Notes under the pieces: generated by a model
The model's input: only the letters and a program-made list of their open reading frames with translations
Told to the model about the DNA's origin: nothing
Databases searched by the model: none
NCBI RefSeq assembly: GCF_002095385.1
Contig: NZ_MIPP01000014.1
Span: 16,291-80,290, forward strand
Length of the DNA stretch: 64,000 nt
Reading direction: 5' to 3'
Source of the DNA: Pantoea eucrina
GTDB taxonomy: Bacteria; Pseudomonadota; Gammaproteobacteria; Enterobacterales; Enterobacteriaceae
Program-made: the position numbers and the translations under genes
Part shown: piece after piece, positions 32,603 to 43,685 of the stretch
Numbering within the stretch: position 1 is the first letter of the stretch
Layout: the number at the start of each line of letters is the position of its first letter

Positions 32603-34019
32603 GTTAATCCGGCTGCTGGAAGAGAAAGCCCGCCGGTTAGTCGTGAATCGCTACCGCACCTACTTCGACACCCGATACCCATGGCAGCGCAAATTCATCG
32701 CACAGACAGCTGACTATCGTCAGTGCGCCCTGATTGCAGCGAACCGCGTTGGCAAGACAGACACCGCAACCTATATCGATGCTATCCACCTTCTCGGTGA
32801 ATATCCTGAAGGGTGGGAGGGATACCGTTTCGACCATGCGCCGCTGATGTGGTGCCTCGGTTACTCCGGTGAAAAGTGTCGTGACCTGCTGCAAGCTGCA
32901 ATTATCGGCAAGAAGGTTAACGGTGAGTTTGCCGGCGGCCTGATTCCTCCAGAGCGCATCGTATCGACTGAGCCAATGACCGGCACACCTAACGCTGTCC
33001 GCTCTGCCTACATCCGGCACAGCAGCGGCGAGCTGAGCAAAGTGCAGTTCTGGTCATATACGCAGGGCCAACATGCACTGATGGGGGACAGCGTCGACTG
33101 GTTCCATATCGATGAAGAGCCGGAAGACCACGAAATCTATCCGCAGGTGCTGACACGTACCGCGACCGGCGACAAAGGCCGCGGTGGTCGTGGCATACTG
33201 ACATTCACGCCAGAGAACGGGCGCACTGACCTGGTTATCAAGCTCCTTGATGATCCGGCTGAATCACAGTCCTGCATGAACGTGGGCTGGGATGACGCGC
33301 CTCACCTCACCGAAGAGACAAAGAAAAGCCTGCTGGAGTCATACCCGCCGCACCAGAGAGAGATGCGAACCAAAGGCATCCCGATGCTGGGACACGGGCG
33401 AATATTCGACTTCAGCGAAGACAAGATTACCTGCGAGCCATTCCCGATACCGAAGCATTACATGGTTATCGACGGCATGGACTTCGGCTGGGACCACCCA
33501 CAGAGCCGCGTACAGCTGGCAATCGACCTTGACAGCGACACCTACTACGTCACCAAAGCGTGGAAAGCCAGCAAGACATCACCTGCTGAGGCATGGGGCG
33601 CGACAAAATCATGGGCCAACAAGGTTCCTACCGCATGGCCGCAGGATGGACTTCAGACAGAGAAAGGCAGCGGCCTGCAGCAGAAGTCATATTACTCAGA
33701 TGCGGGCTTCCTGATGCTGTCTGACTGCGCACAATGGCCTGATGGCTCCCGTTCTGTTGAAGCCGGGCTATTTGAGCTGCACGACCTGATGAGTAGCGGG
33801 CGCTTCAAGGTGTTCGCCGGCCTGCGCGACTGGTTTGAGGAATTCAACTTCTACCACCGTGACGATCGCGGCCGCATCGTCAAAACCCGCGATGACCTGT
33901 TAGATGCAACCAGATACGCCTACATGATGCGCCGCTTTGCTAAGCGCTTTGGTGATATCGGCACAGTGAAAGAGAAAAAATTACCGGCGCCAATTCGCCC
34001 TATTTCCCGGAGTAGATAA
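32571..34019 (+). CDS. Terminase large subunit (P22 gp2-like)
   Basis: 482 residues. ATPase with Walker A AANRVGKT (about 62-69) and Walker B-like [10 protein letters not shown]. The nuclease domain has Asp in [14 protein letters not shown] and the C-terminal [20 protein letters not shown]. The ending [13 protein letters not shown] matches P22 gp2. It packages DNA headful-wise through the portal. TAATG overlap with the portal gene. Confidence 0.95.
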   Translation: MDNLKREEKLELIRLLEEKARRLVVNRYRTYFDTRYPWQRKFIAQTADYRQCALIAANRVGKTDTATYIDAIHLLGEYPEGWEGYRFDHAPLMWCLGYSGEKCRDLLQAAIIGKKVNGEFAGGLIPPERIVSTEPMTGTPNAVRSAYIRHSSGELSKVQFWSYTQGQHALMGDSVDWFHIDEEPEDHEIYPQVLTRTATGDKGRGGRGILTFTPENGRTDLVIKLLDDPAESQSCMNVGWDDAPHLTEETKKSLLESYPPHQREMRTKGIPMLGHGRIFDFSEDKITCEPFPIPKHYMVIDGMDFGWDHPQSRVQLAIDLDSDTYYVTKAWKASKTSPAEAWGATKSWANKVPTAWPQDGLQTEKGSGLQQKSYYSDAGFLMLSDCAQWPDGSRSVEAGLFELHDLMSSGRFKVFAGLRDWFEEFNFYHRDDRGRIVKTRDDLLDATRYAYMMRRFAKRFGDIGTVKEKKLPAPIRPISRSR

Positions 34020-36106
34020 TGGCCGACAAAGACGAAAAATTGCAGACCATTCTCACGAAGTTTGACCGGGACTGGACAGCAAGCGACGAGGCCAGAACGG
34101 AGGCAACTAACGACCTGTTCTTCAGTCGCGTGAGCCAGTGGGATGACTGGTTATCAGATTACACAACGCTGCAGTATCGCGGTCAGTTCGATGTGGTGCG
34201 CCCGGTAGTCCGCAAGCTGGTAGCAGAGATGCGCCAGAATCCGATTGATGTGATGTTCAAGCCGAAAGACGGTGCCAGCCCGGATGCGGCAGATATCCTG
34301 ATGGGTATGTACCGCACTGATATGCGGCACAACACGGCGAAGATTTCCGTCAACGTTGCAGTACGTGAGCAGATTGAAGCAGGCATTGGTGCATGGCGGC
34401 TGGTCACCGAGTACGAAGATCAGGACCCGACCAGCAACAACCAGATTATACGGCGCGTACCCATTCACGAAGCATGCTCGCACGTTGTGTGGGACGCCAA
34501 CTCGAAGCAGATGGATAAGAGCGATGCGAAGCACTGCACGCTCATCAGCGCACTGAGTAAAGACGGCTGGAGCGCCTTTGCTGAAGAGTACGGGCTTGAT
34601 GAAGATGATATGCCTGATTTCCAGTCGCCATCTTCCAACTGGATTTTCCCCTGGACGACTAGCAACGTTTATTACATCGCTGAGTATTACGAGGTCGAGG
34701 AAAAGAAAGAGCTGGTATTCATCTATCAGGACCCGATGACCGGTGAGCCAGTCAGTTACTTCAAGCGTGACATCGCTGATGTAATTGATGAGCTGTCTGA
34801 CAAAGGCATGGTGAAGATAGGTGAGCGCAAGGTTAAACGCCGCCGGGTATACAAAACGCTGCTGACACAGTCCGCAATCCTGAAAGACCGCGAGCTGATT
34901 GCAGGCGAGCATATCCCGGTCGTGCCGGTGTTCGGTGAGTGGTCATTCGCCGGCGACAAAGAAGTTTATGAGGGTGTTGTCAGGCTGACCAAAGACGGCC
35001 AGCGCCTGCGCAACATGATTATGAGCTTCAACGCTGACACAGTGGCCCGCACACCGAAGAAGAAGCCATTCTTCAACCCGGAGCAAATCGCTGGCTATGA
35101 GTACATGTACAGCGGGAATGATGATTACCCGTACTACCTGCTCAACCGCACTGACGAAAACAGCAATGACCTTCCACCGGCACCCATAGCGTACATGGAA
35201 AATCCGGAGGTTCCGCAGGCTAACGCCTACATGCTGGAAGCTGCCACAAATGCTGTGCGCGAAGTGGCAGACACCGGCGTAGATGCGGCAGCTGCAGGCG
35301 GGCAGGTAGCGTTCGATACCGTCAATCAGCTGAACATGCGCTCTGACCTTGAAACGTATGTTTTCATGGATAACCTGGCTACCGCGATGCGTCGCGACGG
35401 GGAGATTTACTCCTCAATCGTGAACGACATCTACGATGTGCCGCGCACGGTGTCCATGACGCTTGAGGATGGCAGCGAGAAAGAAGTACAGCTGATGGCG
35501 CAGGTTATCGATTTCCAGTCCGGTAACTCAGTCACGCTCAATGATGTGCGTGGCCGGTATGAGACCTATACCGACATCGGCCCGTCTTTCCAGTCGATGA
35601 AGCAGCAGAACCGCAGCGAGATAGCTGACCTGCTCACGAAAGTGCAGCAGGGCACGCCTGAGTACCAGATGCTGCTCCTGCAGTACTTCACTCTGCTGGA
35701 TGGCAAGGGTGTTGAGATGATGCGCGAGTATGCGAATCGTCAGCTTGTCACCATGGGGCTGAAGAAGCCGGAGACGCCAGAAGAACAGCAGTGGCTGGCA
35801 GAAGCACAACAGGCTCAGCAGGGACAGCAGGACCCGAACGCAATGATTGCACAGGCGCAGGTTATTGCTGCACAGGCCGAAGCAGAGCGTGCACGTAATG
35901 AGACTGCACAGACACAGATTAAAGCATTCACCGCTCAGCAGGATGCGCAGGAATCGCAGGCTAACACTGTCTACAAACTGGCTCAGGCCAGAAACATTGA
36001 CAGCGACGCCGTGATGAAAGCCATCAAATTGCTGAACGAGGTTGCATCACAGCAACAACAAAACTTTCCTTCCGCCAATACCGGCGAGATTCCTCGAACC
36101 ATGTGA
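34019..36106 (+). CDS. Portal protein (P22 gp1-like)
   Basis: 695 residues against 725 in P22. Forms the dodecameric portal at one capsid vertex. Conserved parts include [62 protein letters not shown] and a C-terminal helical barrel with Gln/Ala-rich repeats ([20 protein letters not shown]). It follows terL and precedes scaffold as in P22. Confidence 0.94.
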   Translation: MADKDEKLQTILTKFDRDWTASDEARTEATNDLFFSRVSQWDDWLSDYTTLQYRGQFDVVRPVVRKLVAEMRQNPIDVMFKPKDGASPDAADILMGMYRTDMRHNTAKISVNVAVREQIEAGIGAWRLVTEYEDQDPTSNNQIIRRVPIHEACSHVVWDANSKQMDKSDAKHCTLISALSKDGWSAFAEEYGLDEDDMPDFQSPSSNWIFPWTTSNVYYIAEYYEVEEKKELVFIYQDPMTGEPVSYFKRDIADVIDELSDKGMVKIGERKVKRRRVYKTLLTQSAILKDRELIAGEHIPVVPVFGEWSFAGDKEVYEGVVRLTKDGQRLRNMIMSFNADTVARTPKKKPFFNPEQIAGYEYMYSGNDDYPYYLLNRTDENSNDLPPAPIAYMENPEVPQANAYMLEAATNAVREVADTGVDAAAAGGQVAFDTVNQLNMRSDLETYVFMDNLATAMRRDGEIYSSIVNDIYDVPRTVSMTLEDGSEKEVQLMAQVIDFQSGNSVTLNDVRGRYETYTDIGPSFQSMKQQNRSEIADLLTKVQQGTPEYQMLLLQYFTLLDGKGVEMMREYANRQLVTMGLKKPETPEEQQWLAEAQQAQQGQQDPNAMIAQAQVIAAQAEAERARNETAQTQIKAFTAQQDAQESQANTVYKLAQARNIDSDAVMKAIKLLNEVASQQQQNFPSANTGEIPRTM

Positions 36107-36120
36107 GAGAGCTAAACAGC

Positions 36121-37032
36121 ATGAGCGATACCACCGAAATTCAGAACACTGAAGAGCAACGCCTGCCCGGCGATCACGCAGCGGCATCTGCTGATAGTCA
36201 GGTCGAGGGGAATGCCACCCAGACCGATGAGCAGGAAGAAGGCTTCGATATTGTCCTGAAGGACGATGAGCACAAGCCGAAGCAGGACCACGACACCAAC
36301 GCTAAATTTGCAGCCCGCCGCATTGCGCGTAAGCGTCAGCGCGAACTGGAGCAGCAGGTTGAAGCCGTCAGCCGTGGTGAGCTTCCGGAAAATCTTCGGG
36401 TTAATCCTGACCTGCCAAAACAGCCGGACGTGAACGAGTACCTGTCAGACGAGGCGCTGTCCAAGTATGACTACGATACCAGTCGCGCTCTGGCTGCTTT
36501 CAACGCTGCTAACACCGACTGGCTTGTGAAAGCACAGGACGCACGCAGCAACGCTGTAGCGGAGCAGGGGCGCAAGACACAGGATTATACCCGCCAGTCG
36601 ACACAGCATGTCGAGGCAGCACGTCAGCACTATGACGCTGCTGAAAAGCTCGGACTGGCTGACTATGACGAGAAGGAGGAAGCGTTCCGCGCACTGGTTC
36701 CCGCCGGTGTGGACGTGGCGCTGATGCAGCTCTTCCCGGAGAAGTCGGCCGCGATGATGTATCACCTGGGTTCAAACCCGGAGAAAGTCCGACAGCTGAT
36801 GTCGATGAGCGAACAACAGGTGCTGATTGAACTCACGCGCCTCTCAGACCGTTTAACTCTCAAGCCTCGCGGCAAGACCGTGTCAGCAGCCCCACCGGTA
36901 GATGAACCGGTTCAGGGCAGCGTCGCTGCAGCCAACATCTCCGCACTGCAGAAGCAGATGGAGAAGGCCGCAGCGAAAGGTGACACGGAAACGTACCGCA
37001 AAATTAAAGCACAAATTCAAGGAACTAAATAA
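36121..37032 (+). CDS. Scaffolding protein (P22 gp8-like)
   Basis: 303 residues from ATG 36121, exactly the P22 length; GTG 36103 would add six residues. N-terminal block [10 protein letters not shown] and the highly conserved [28 protein letters not shown] align with P22 gp8. The basic C-terminal helix ([16 protein letters not shown]) contacts coat protein. It guides coat assembly and leaves the procapsid. Its stop overlaps the coat start (TAATG). Confidence 0.95.
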   Translation: MSDTTEIQNTEEQRLPGDHAAASADSQVEGNATQTDEQEEGFDIVLKDDEHKPKQDHDTNAKFAARRIARKRQRELEQQVEAVSRGELPENLRVNPDLPKQPDVNEYLSDEALSKYDYDTSRALAAFNAANTDWLVKAQDARSNAVAEQGRKTQDYTRQSTQHVEAARQHYDAAEKLGLADYDEKEEAFRALVPAGVDVALMQLFPEKSAAMMYHLGSNPEKVRQLMSMSEQQVLIELTRLSDRLTLKPRGKTVSAAPPVDEPVQGSVAAANISALQKQMEKAAAKGDTETYRKIKAQIQGTK

Positions 37033-38335
37033 TGGCACTTTCCGAAGGCAGATGATCACCTATGCGGTGGACGAAGTAATTGAAACCATCCAGAACCTGA
37101 CGCCGATGGCTGAGCGCGTCAGCAAATACACCCCGCCAGGCGCCGCAATGCAGCGTTCAGGCAACACAGTGTGGATGCCGCTGGAGCAGGAAGCACCTAC
37201 TCAGCGCGGCTGGGACCTGACCGACAAAGAGACCGATATTCTGGAGCTCTCTGTTAAGGTCAACATGAACGAGCCGGATAACGACTTCTTCGCGCTGCGT
37301 GCCGATGATGTTCGTGATGAGCGCTCATACCGCCGCCGCATTGCAGCCTCTGCCAAGAAGCTGGCGAACAACGTGGAAGCGGAGATTGCCCGCCAGGCTG
37401 TCGAAATGGGCTCACTGGTTGTAACCAGCACCGGCCCGATCGGCAACGCTAACACCGGCTGGGACTTCATCTCAGAAGCTGAATCGCTGATGTTTGCCCG
37501 CGAACTGAACCGCGATGCAGGGCTGTCGTTCTTCTTCAACGCCAACGACTACCGCGGCGCTGGCCGTGACCTGGCTGGCAAAGACTTCTACGGCCGCATT
37601 CAGGATGACGCTTACTCAAAAGGCGTGATTCAGAAGCAGGTTGCTGGCTTTGATGACGTCCTGCGCTCACCTAAGCTGCCAACACTGCGGGCCTCTCAGG
37701 CTACCGGCGTAACCGTCAGCGGCGCACAGAAGTTCAAGCCGGAAGCATGGCGCATCGACACCGACGGCAACCGCGAGAACGTGGATAACCGTACGGCTAC
37801 CGTGGCAGTAAGCTCCGGTACCGGCTTCAAGCGTGGCGACAAAATCAGCTTTGCAGGCGTGAAATTCCTGGCGCAGATGGCGAAGAACGTACTGGTTCAG
37901 GATGCAACCTTCTCGGTTGTGGCCGTGAACGGTAACAACATCACCATCACACCGAAGCCTGTCGCGCTGGATGACACCACCCTGACCGCAGAGCAGCGTG
38001 CTTACGCCAACGTGAACACCTCTCTGGCTGCCGGCGCTGCAATCAACATCCTGAACACTGACGATGCACCAACCAACGTGTTCTGGGCTGACGATTCAAT
38101 CCGCCTGCTGTCTCAGCCAATCCCGCTGGACCATGACCTGTTCGCCGGCATGAAGTCTCAGAGCTTCAGCGTTCCGGGCACTGGCCTGAACGGTGTCATC
38201 GCCTTCCAGGGTGATATCGACATCCTCGGCGGTAAATGCCGTATTGCTCTGTGGTATGCAGCAACCGCTGTGCGCCCGGAAGCTATCGGTGTTGGCCTGG
38301 CGAATCAGGATGTGGCTACCGCAATTACCGGCTAA
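37032..38335 (+). CDS. Major coat protein (P22 gp5-like), frameshift at codon 6
   Basis: The authentic start is ATG 37032 (MALSEG, like MALNEG in P22), overlapping the scaffold stop. After GGC the frame reads AGA TGA. One extra C (GGC-CAG-ATG) restores [20 protein letters not shown] and a protein of 434 residues. From ATG 37052 the frame is fully open. The HK97-fold coat shows [49 protein letters not shown] and the inserted I-domain region, as in P22. An early stop in coat would abolish virions, so a base-call error is likelier than a mutation. Confidence 0.92.
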
Positions 38336-38343
38336 CCAGTGAT

Positions 38344-38363
38344 AAGGGGCTTCGGCCCCTTTC
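38344..38363 (+). terminator. Hairpin after coat
   Basis: AAGGGGC-TTCG-GCCCCTT with a stable TTCG tetraloop, then TCTTC. May reduce transcription after the coat gene or protect its mRNA 3' end. Confidence 0.75.
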
Positions 38364-38376
38364 TTCGGAGACGATC

Positions 38377-38619
38377 ATGAGCGTAATGCTTTACAAAGAA
38401 GGCAAAGGCACGCGGGTGTGGGGCAAGGAATATCAGACCGTCATCGTTCGTGATGATGAGCTGGCAGAGTTCCGCGCCAAAGGCTGGAAAGACCATCCGG
38501 ACGAAGTCACTTCGAAACCTGCTGAAGACAAGCCGATTAAGCGTACTCGCCGCACTCCTGCGGAAGAAGCCGGAAAGCCTCAGGCAGAGGTAAGCGATGA
38601 ACCTACAAACGAAGGGTGA
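38377..38619 (+). CDS. Hypothetical protein between coat and gp4, 80 residues
   Basis: [20 protein letters not shown]..., a first half resembling small head-associated phage proteins, then a charged Lys/Glu-rich tail ([20 protein letters not shown]). Start follows TTCGGAGACGATC. Role unknown. Confidence 0.75.
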   Translation: MSVMLYKEGKGTRVWGKEYQTVIVRDDELAEFRAKGWKDHPDEVTSKPAEDKPIKRTRRTPAEEAGKPQAEVSDEPTNEG

Positions 38620-39100
38620 CATTGTCAGGGCGGCGCTGCGTAAGCTGGGTGTGGCCTCAGATGCCACGCTCACTGATGTTGAGCCGCAGTCGATGCAGGA
38701 TGCCGTCGAAGATTTAGAGATGATGATGGCGGAGTGGTACCAGGACAGCAAAGGCATCGTCACCGGTTACATCTTCTCTGACTCCGAAACACCACCATCT
38801 GACGGCGACGAGCACGGCATGCGCTCCAGTGCTATCAGCGCAGTCATGCACAATCTGGCAATTCGCATAGCGCCGGATTACGCAGTAGAGCCAGCAGCAA
38901 AAATCGTTACCACCGCCCGCTATGGCAAAGAGCAGCTTTATAAATTCTCTGCAATGAGCCGAGCTAAGCGTGCTGGCTACCCGTCCCGTATGCCGACCGG
39001 CAGCGGCAACCGCGGTGTTACGCTGAATTCTGTCAATTATTACCCCGGAGATAGACCAGATGCCGATTCAGCAGCTTCCACTGATGAAGGGAGTGGGTAA
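38597..39100 (+). CDS. Tail accessory/head completion protein (P22 gp4-like)
   Basis: 167 residues (P22 gp4: 166). Nearly identical motifs [40 protein letters not shown] and [18 protein letters not shown]. Binds the portal ring after packaging. Overlaps both neighbours, as in P22. Confidence 0.95.
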   Translation: MNLQTKGDIVRAALRKLGVASDATLTDVEPQSMQDAVEDLEMMMAEWYQDSKGIVTGYIFSDSETPPSDGDEHGMRSSAISAVMHNLAIRIAPDYAVEPAAKIVTTARYGKEQLYKFSAMSRAKRAGYPSRMPTGSGNRGVTLNSVNYYPGDRPDADSAASTDEGSG

Positions 39101-40481
39101 GGATTACCGCAACGCGGATTACGTAGACTTTCTCCCGGTTAACATGCTGGCTACGCCAAAAGAGGTAGTTGGCGCCAATGGCTATCTGCGCTCTTTCCCC
39201 GGCGTAGTGAAGCAGAACGATGTGGATGGCGTATCACGTGGCGTGTTCTATAACTCCCGTGAGAGCGCTGTATATCGGGTCTGCGGCAGCAAACTGTATA
39301 AGGCCGGAACTTCAGTTGGTACTGTAGGTGGTTCAGGTCGTGTTTCGATGGCCTGCAGCTACAACAGCCAGGCGGTCGGTGCCAACGGTACCATGACGCT
39401 GTACCGGTATGACGGTTCGGTAAAGACACTGTCCAACTGGCCTGCGGCGTCAGGTTACACGCAATACGAATTAGGCAATCTCCGGGACTTGTGCCGGAAC
39501 CGTTCGCGATACGTGTGGAGCAAAGATGGCAGCGATTCCTTCTTCGTGAGTGACCTGGAGGATGAGTCAAAGCCTGATAAGTACAGCGCTGAGTACCGGG
39601 CAGAGAGCCAGCCTGACGGGATTATCGGCATTGATAACTGGCGTGACTTCGTTGTGTGCTTTGGTACCACGACGATTGAATACTTTTCCCTGACGGGCGC
39701 ATCCGGGGGAGTGGGCGCTTCTCTCTATCAGTCACAGCCCTCACTGATGGTGCAAAAGGGCATCGCCGGTACGCGCTGCAAAACAAAATACGCAGACACT
39801 CACGCAATTCTTAGCCACCCGGCAACGGGCGCACCATCGGTATACATTATCAACTCCGCCCAGACCCAGCAGATAGCCACGGCATCTGTCGAGAAGATAC
39901 TGCAGGGCTACACAGCTGAGGAACTGGCGACCGGCATTATGGAAACCACCCGATTTGAAGCGCATGAGCTGCTGATTATCCACCTGCCACGACACGTTCT
40001 GGTGTATGACGCATCAGTCACCCAGGCAGGCCCTCAGTGGGCGATCCTCAAAACCGGATTTGAAAGCGCAGCATACCGCGCCATTGATTTCGTATATGAG
40101 GGCAATGCGATCAGTTGTGGTGATAAGACAGAGGCGCTGACCGGAACGCTCAGCAAGGAAGTTTCCAGCCAGTACGGAGAGCAACAGGAGCACCTCCTGT
40201 TTACGCCACTGTTCCGCGCTGATAACGCACGGGCGTTTGATTTCGAGATGGAATCAGGAACCGGTGTTTCTCAGTTGGCTGAAAAAATGTTCATTTCGGC
40301 CACTGCTGACGGTATCAATTACGGGCGTGAACAGTTGATAACGTGGAATGCTCCGTTCCGTTACGACCAGCGGGCTCTGTGGCGCAGGCTTGGACGCATC
40401 CGTAAGAATATCGGGTTCAAAGTCAGGATTATCACCTCTTCACCAGTAACGCTGAGTGGTTGTCAGCTAAGGCTTGAGTAA
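39060..40481 (+). CDS. Tail hub/DNA stabilisation protein (P22 gp10-like)
   Basis: 473 residues (P22: 472). N-terminal [30 protein letters not shown] is the gp10 signature; [25 protein letters not shown] is also conserved. Forms the hexameric ring of the tail that connects gp4 to gp26 and the tailspikes. Confidence 0.95.
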   Translation: MPIQQLPLMKGVGKDYRNADYVDFLPVNMLATPKEVVGANGYLRSFPGVVKQNDVDGVSRGVFYNSRESAVYRVCGSKLYKAGTSVGTVGGSGRVSMACSYNSQAVGANGTMTLYRYDGSVKTLSNWPAASGYTQYELGNLRDLCRNRSRYVWSKDGSDSFFVSDLEDESKPDKYSAEYRAESQPDGIIGIDNWRDFVVCFGTTTIEYFSLTGASGGVGASLYQSQPSLMVQKGIAGTRCKTKYADTHAILSHPATGAPSVYIINSAQTQQIATASVEKILQGYTAEELATGIMETTRFEAHELLIIHLPRHVLVYDASVTQAGPQWAILKTGFESAAYRAIDFVYEGNAISCGDKTEALTGTLSKEVSSQYGEQQEHLLFTPLFRADNARAFDFEMESGTGVSQLAEKMFISATADGINYGREQLITWNAPFRYDQRALWRRLGRIRKNIGFKVRIITSSPVTLSGCQLRLE

Positions 40482-41110
40482 TGGCAGATGAACCGCAAAA
40501 AGTGATAGTCCAGGCGAGCCGTATTGATGACTCGATGCTGCCGCCAATATTTTCGCTTGCCTACCGGCTTTATGTCATTCAACAAAGTGGCGACCTGAAG
40601 AATGTCGCTGACGCTTCAAATAACGCGAGTGATCTTGCTTACCAGGCGGCAGTTAAGAACCAGGAGCAGGATGTGATACTTGCAGATCATGCTGTGAGGA
40701 TTACCTTTGCCAAGTCACAGCTTGAAAACCATGAAGGTCGCATTACCAATGCTGAAAGCGCCATTGTTTCGCTGGGCAGCAGAGTAAGCACTGCTGAAAG
40801 CGATATTGACTTCATTCAAAGTGACTACGTATCGAAATCAGAAGCGGCTGCTCAGGCCCTCAGTGGCCCATTAAGCGTATCAGGTTCGTACTCTGTGAAT
40901 GGCACGCAGGTTGTTGGCTCCAGGGTAGTTGGGTTCACTGCCGCTACCGGCTCTTCTTATAAGGGTTCCTTCAACTCTGACGTATCTTTGCCAGTGTCTG
41001 CCACCTATCAGCAGAGTGAACTTCAGCGCATATCCTCTAACCTTACCGCCGCATTGCGCAGGATGAAAGCATATGAAGATGCATTGCGGCTTCATGGGCT
41101 GATTGACTAA
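40481..41110 (+). CDS. Tail needle (P22 gp26-like)
   Basis: 209 residues against 233 in P22. N-terminal plug VIVQASRIDDSMLPPIFSLAYRLYVI, a trimeric coiled-coil rod with heptads (NHEGRITNAESAIVSLGSRVSTAESDI), and the tip DYVSKSEAAAQALSGPLSVSGSYSVNG ending ALRLHGLID as in P22. The rod is shorter by about three heptads. It plugs the tail and pierces the outer membrane. Confidence 0.94.
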   Translation: MADEPQKVIVQASRIDDSMLPPIFSLAYRLYVIQQSGDLKNVADASNNASDLAYQAAVKNQEQDVILADHAVRITFAKSQLENHEGRITNAESAIVSLGSRVSTAESDIDFIQSDYVSKSEAAAQALSGPLSVSGSYSVNGTQVVGSRVVGFTAATGSSYKGSFNSDVSLPVSATYQQSELQRISSNLTAALRRMKAYEDALRLHGLID

Positions 41111-41565
41111 TGATTACATTCAATCCAACCAGAAATATCGATCTGATAGAGCGCGTAGGTAATCACCCTGACATCATCGCCGGCAGTAATAATGGCGACG
41201 GTTATGAATATCGCCCGGAGTGCAGATATTTTGAGGTGAATGCGCACGGCGTCTTCGGTGGCATCGTGTATTACCACGAAATTCAGCCCATGAGCTTTGA
41301 CTGTCACGCTATGTATCTGCCGGAAGCCCGCGGCTTCAGTTTTGATATTGGCATGGCTTTCTGGCGCTACATCCTCGGATCTACAGATGTTCAGTGCGTA
41401 ACGTCATTCGCTGCCCGCAAATTCAGGCATGGGCAGATGTACTGTGCGGCTATTGGCCTGCAACGCGTAGGCACCATCCGGAAATACTTTAAAGGCACCG
41501 ATGACGTGACGTTTTACAGCGCCACGCGTGACGACCTTATCACCTTCCTAAATTCCAGGAGTTAA
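41110..41565 (+). CDS. Head assembly protein (P22 gp14-like, DUF2824)
   Basis: 151 residues with a GNAT-like pattern (FEVNAHGVFGGIVYYHEIQPMSFDCHAMYLPEARGFSFDIGMAFWRYIL). Order and size fit P22 gp14, which is needed for efficient infection. Enzymatic activity is not established. Confidence 0.88.
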   Translation: MITFNPTRNIDLIERVGNHPDIIAGSNNGDGYEYRPECRYFEVNAHGVFGGIVYYHEIQPMSFDCHAMYLPEARGFSFDIGMAFWRYILGSTDVQCVTSFAARKFRHGQMYCAAIGLQRVGTIRKYFKGTDDVTFYSATRDDLITFLNSRS

Positions 41566-41567
41566 CC

Positions 41568-42254
41568 ATGCATTATGCAATGAAGCTGGGCAGACAGCTG
41601 CGCGGCGAGGAACCAATGTGTCCTGAAAAGGGCGGGAAAGGCGGCGGTGGTAGTGACGCGCAGGCTAAAGCACTGAATAAGTCAACTGACCTGCAGCGCC
41701 AGCAGTGGCAGACGGTTATGAATAACCTGGCACCATTCACGCCACTCGCTCAACAATACGTTTCGCAGCTGCAAAACCTTTCCACACTCGGCGGGCAGAA
41801 CAGTGCTCTCAACAGCTACTACGGTTCTGAACAGTACAAACAGCTGGCAAATCAGGCCCGGTATCAGTCACTAGCCGGCGCAGAGGCAACCGGTGGGCTC
41901 GGTTCAACGGCAACAGGCAATCAGCTCGCGGCCATAGCGCCAACCCTCGGACAGAACTGGCTAAGCGGCCAGATGCAGAACGCGCAGAATCTCGCAAACA
42001 TTGGCCTTGGCGCGCTGCAGGGTCAGGCTAATGCCGGGCAGACCTATGCAAACAACTCAGGGTCACTGATGCAGCAACAGGCCGCACTTGCTGCCGCTAA
42101 TGCTAATCGACCATCAGGCTTCCAGAGTGCGCTGGGAGGCGCAGCATCAGGTGCAGCCGCAGGCGCAGGATTGGGAAGCATCGTTCCCGGGGTTGGCACT
42201 GGCATTGGCGCTGCAATTGGCGGCGGCCTCGGCCTGCTTGGATCGCTTTTCTAA
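41568..42254 (+). CDS. DNA transfer/ejection protein (P22 gp7-like)
   Basis: 228 residues (P22: 229). Glycine-rich start MCPEKGGKGGGGSDAQAKAL, an Ala/Gln-rich helical middle, and the membrane-active glycine zipper GAASGAAAGAGLGSIVPGVGTGIGAAIGGGLG at the end. Ejected with gp16 and gp20 to form the DNA channel across the envelope. Confidence 0.92.
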   Translation: MHYAMKLGRQLRGEEPMCPEKGGKGGGGSDAQAKALNKSTDLQRQQWQTVMNNLAPFTPLAQQYVSQLQNLSTLGGQNSALNSYYGSEQYKQLANQARYQSLAGAEATGGLGSTATGNQLAAIAPTLGQNWLSGQMQNAQNLANIGLGALQGQANAGQTYANNSGSLMQQQAALAAANANRPSGFQSALGGAASGAAAGAGLGSIVPGVGTGIGAAIGGGLGLLGSLF

Positions 42255-42263
42255 GGGGTGAGT

Positions 42264-43685
42264 ATGGCACTTTCACAGTCATGGAATGGTGGCGGGCTTC
42301 TAGCCGGAATTGGTGGTGCAAACATGAATGCACCACAGGCGAATGACGTAAACGCCACGCTGGCACTCATCCGGGATAACAACGCTCAGCAGGCCAGCGG
42401 CGCTAACAACATGGGACTGCAGGCGCTGCAGGGTCTTGGCGGTGTGGCTCAGGCCTATCAGCAGTCAGCTTTGGCAGAAGGACAGAAAGCATTCAACCAG
42501 GCGCACGCTCAGGCTTGGGCGACGGGTGACACCTCTCTTTTACGCCAGTTTGCGCTGCAGAACCCGGCATTTGTGGAGAAAGCACAGCAGGCAGTGGGGC
42601 ACCTGAATGACCAGCAGAGGGCTGATATTGGCTCACTGGCGGCCGGTATGCGTGTCTCTCTGTCTCAGGGACCGGAGGCGTTCAGCAAGTTTGTGAACTC
42701 TAACGGCTCAGCACTTCAGCGTGTAGGAGCCGATCCGGGTACTGTTCTGCAGATGGGCGTAACTGACCCGCAGCAGGCGCAGCAGTTCGTTGACACTCTC
42801 GGCATGTCATCCCTGGGTGGAAAGGATTATTTCGACGCAGTAGATAAGCAACAGGGCCGCAAAATTGACGTTGGTAAGCTGCAGGAAACCATCCGCAGTA
42901 ACCAGGCTGGAGAGGCTATTCAGGTAAGAGGGCAGGATGTATCAGCCGCCACTGCCCGCCGAGGCCAGGATATTACCGCCCGTGGACAGGATATCGCAGC
43001 TGCAACATCACGGCGCGGTCAGGATATGGCTCAGGAGCGTTACAACAGAACCGCAGGCGGTACTGGTTCACGTTCTGTCCAGCTTGCTGACGGTCGTAGC
43101 GTCACAGTGAGCGGCAAGGTGCACGGATCGGGAGCGAATGCATTTTATGAGGGCGTGGACAATGACGGTAATGTGATCCGCGTTCCCACATCATCAATCT
43201 CAGCGCCCGCCACATCTGCAGCAAGCGCTCAAAACTACGCCATGGCGAAAGACCTGGGTGCAATCCTTAACGCGCCTCCTGAAAAACTTAACTTCATGAC
43301 AGGAGTTACCGGCAGCAATGGGTCTCCTTCGTGGGGTGCAGAGGTACGTAGTCGGGTGGGAGGCGCAGAGCAGCGTCAGTTGTTCAATGCCACACAGCGA
43401 ATTCAGGGCAAGATGCGAAACCAGGGGATTGCGTCTGCAAGGGACATGGGTGCATCAGGCATAAATACCGTAGCCGAAGCCAAAATGTACTTTCAGGGAA
43501 TGCCTCAGGTTGATTACTCAAGCCCTGATGCTATGCAGCAGTCACTGCGAGACATCCAGCGGTATACGGACCAGTACAATAGCCAGTACAGCGTAAACGT
43601 AGGTTCGCAGGGGCAGCAGCAGCCCGCCGCTACACAGGGCAGCGTGTACACCTCCAAATCAGGCATTCAGTTTAAGGTGAAATGA
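42264..43685 (+). CDS. DNA transfer/ejection protein (P22 gp20-like)
   Basis: 473 residues (P22: 471). N-terminal [29 protein letters not shown] and repeated RGQDI units (about 220-260, [26 protein letters not shown]). Start 42264 has AAGGGG at good spacing. One of three ejected pilot proteins. Confidence 0.92.
   Translation: MALSQSWNGGGLLAGIGGANMNAPQANDVNATLALIRDNNAQQASGANNMGLQALQGLGGVAQAYQQSALAEGQKAFNQAHAQAWATGDTSLLRQFALQNPAFVEKAQQAVGHLNDQQRADIGSLAAGMRVSLSQGPEAFSKFVNSNGSALQRVGADPGTVLQMGVTDPQQAQQFVDTLGMSSLGGKDYFDAVDKQQGRKIDVGKLQETIRSNQAGEAIQVRGQDVSAATARRGQDITARGQDIAAATSRRGQDMAQERYNRTAGGTGSRSVQLADGRSVTVSGKVHGSGANAFYEGVDNDGNVIRVPTSSISAPATSAASAQNYAMAKDLGAILNAPPEKLNFMTGVTGSNGSPSWGAEVRSRVGGAEQRQLFNATQRIQGKMRNQGIASARDMGASGINTVAEAKMYFQGMPQVDYSSPDAMQQSLRDIQRYTDQYNSQYSVNVGSQGQQQPAATQGSVYTSKSGIQFKVK

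Noticed and set aside
37032..37060. Programmed frameshift or reinitiation at the start of the coat gene
   Set aside because: No slippery heptamer is present, P22 coat is made without frameshifting, and five other genes in the window show the same kind of one-base loss.
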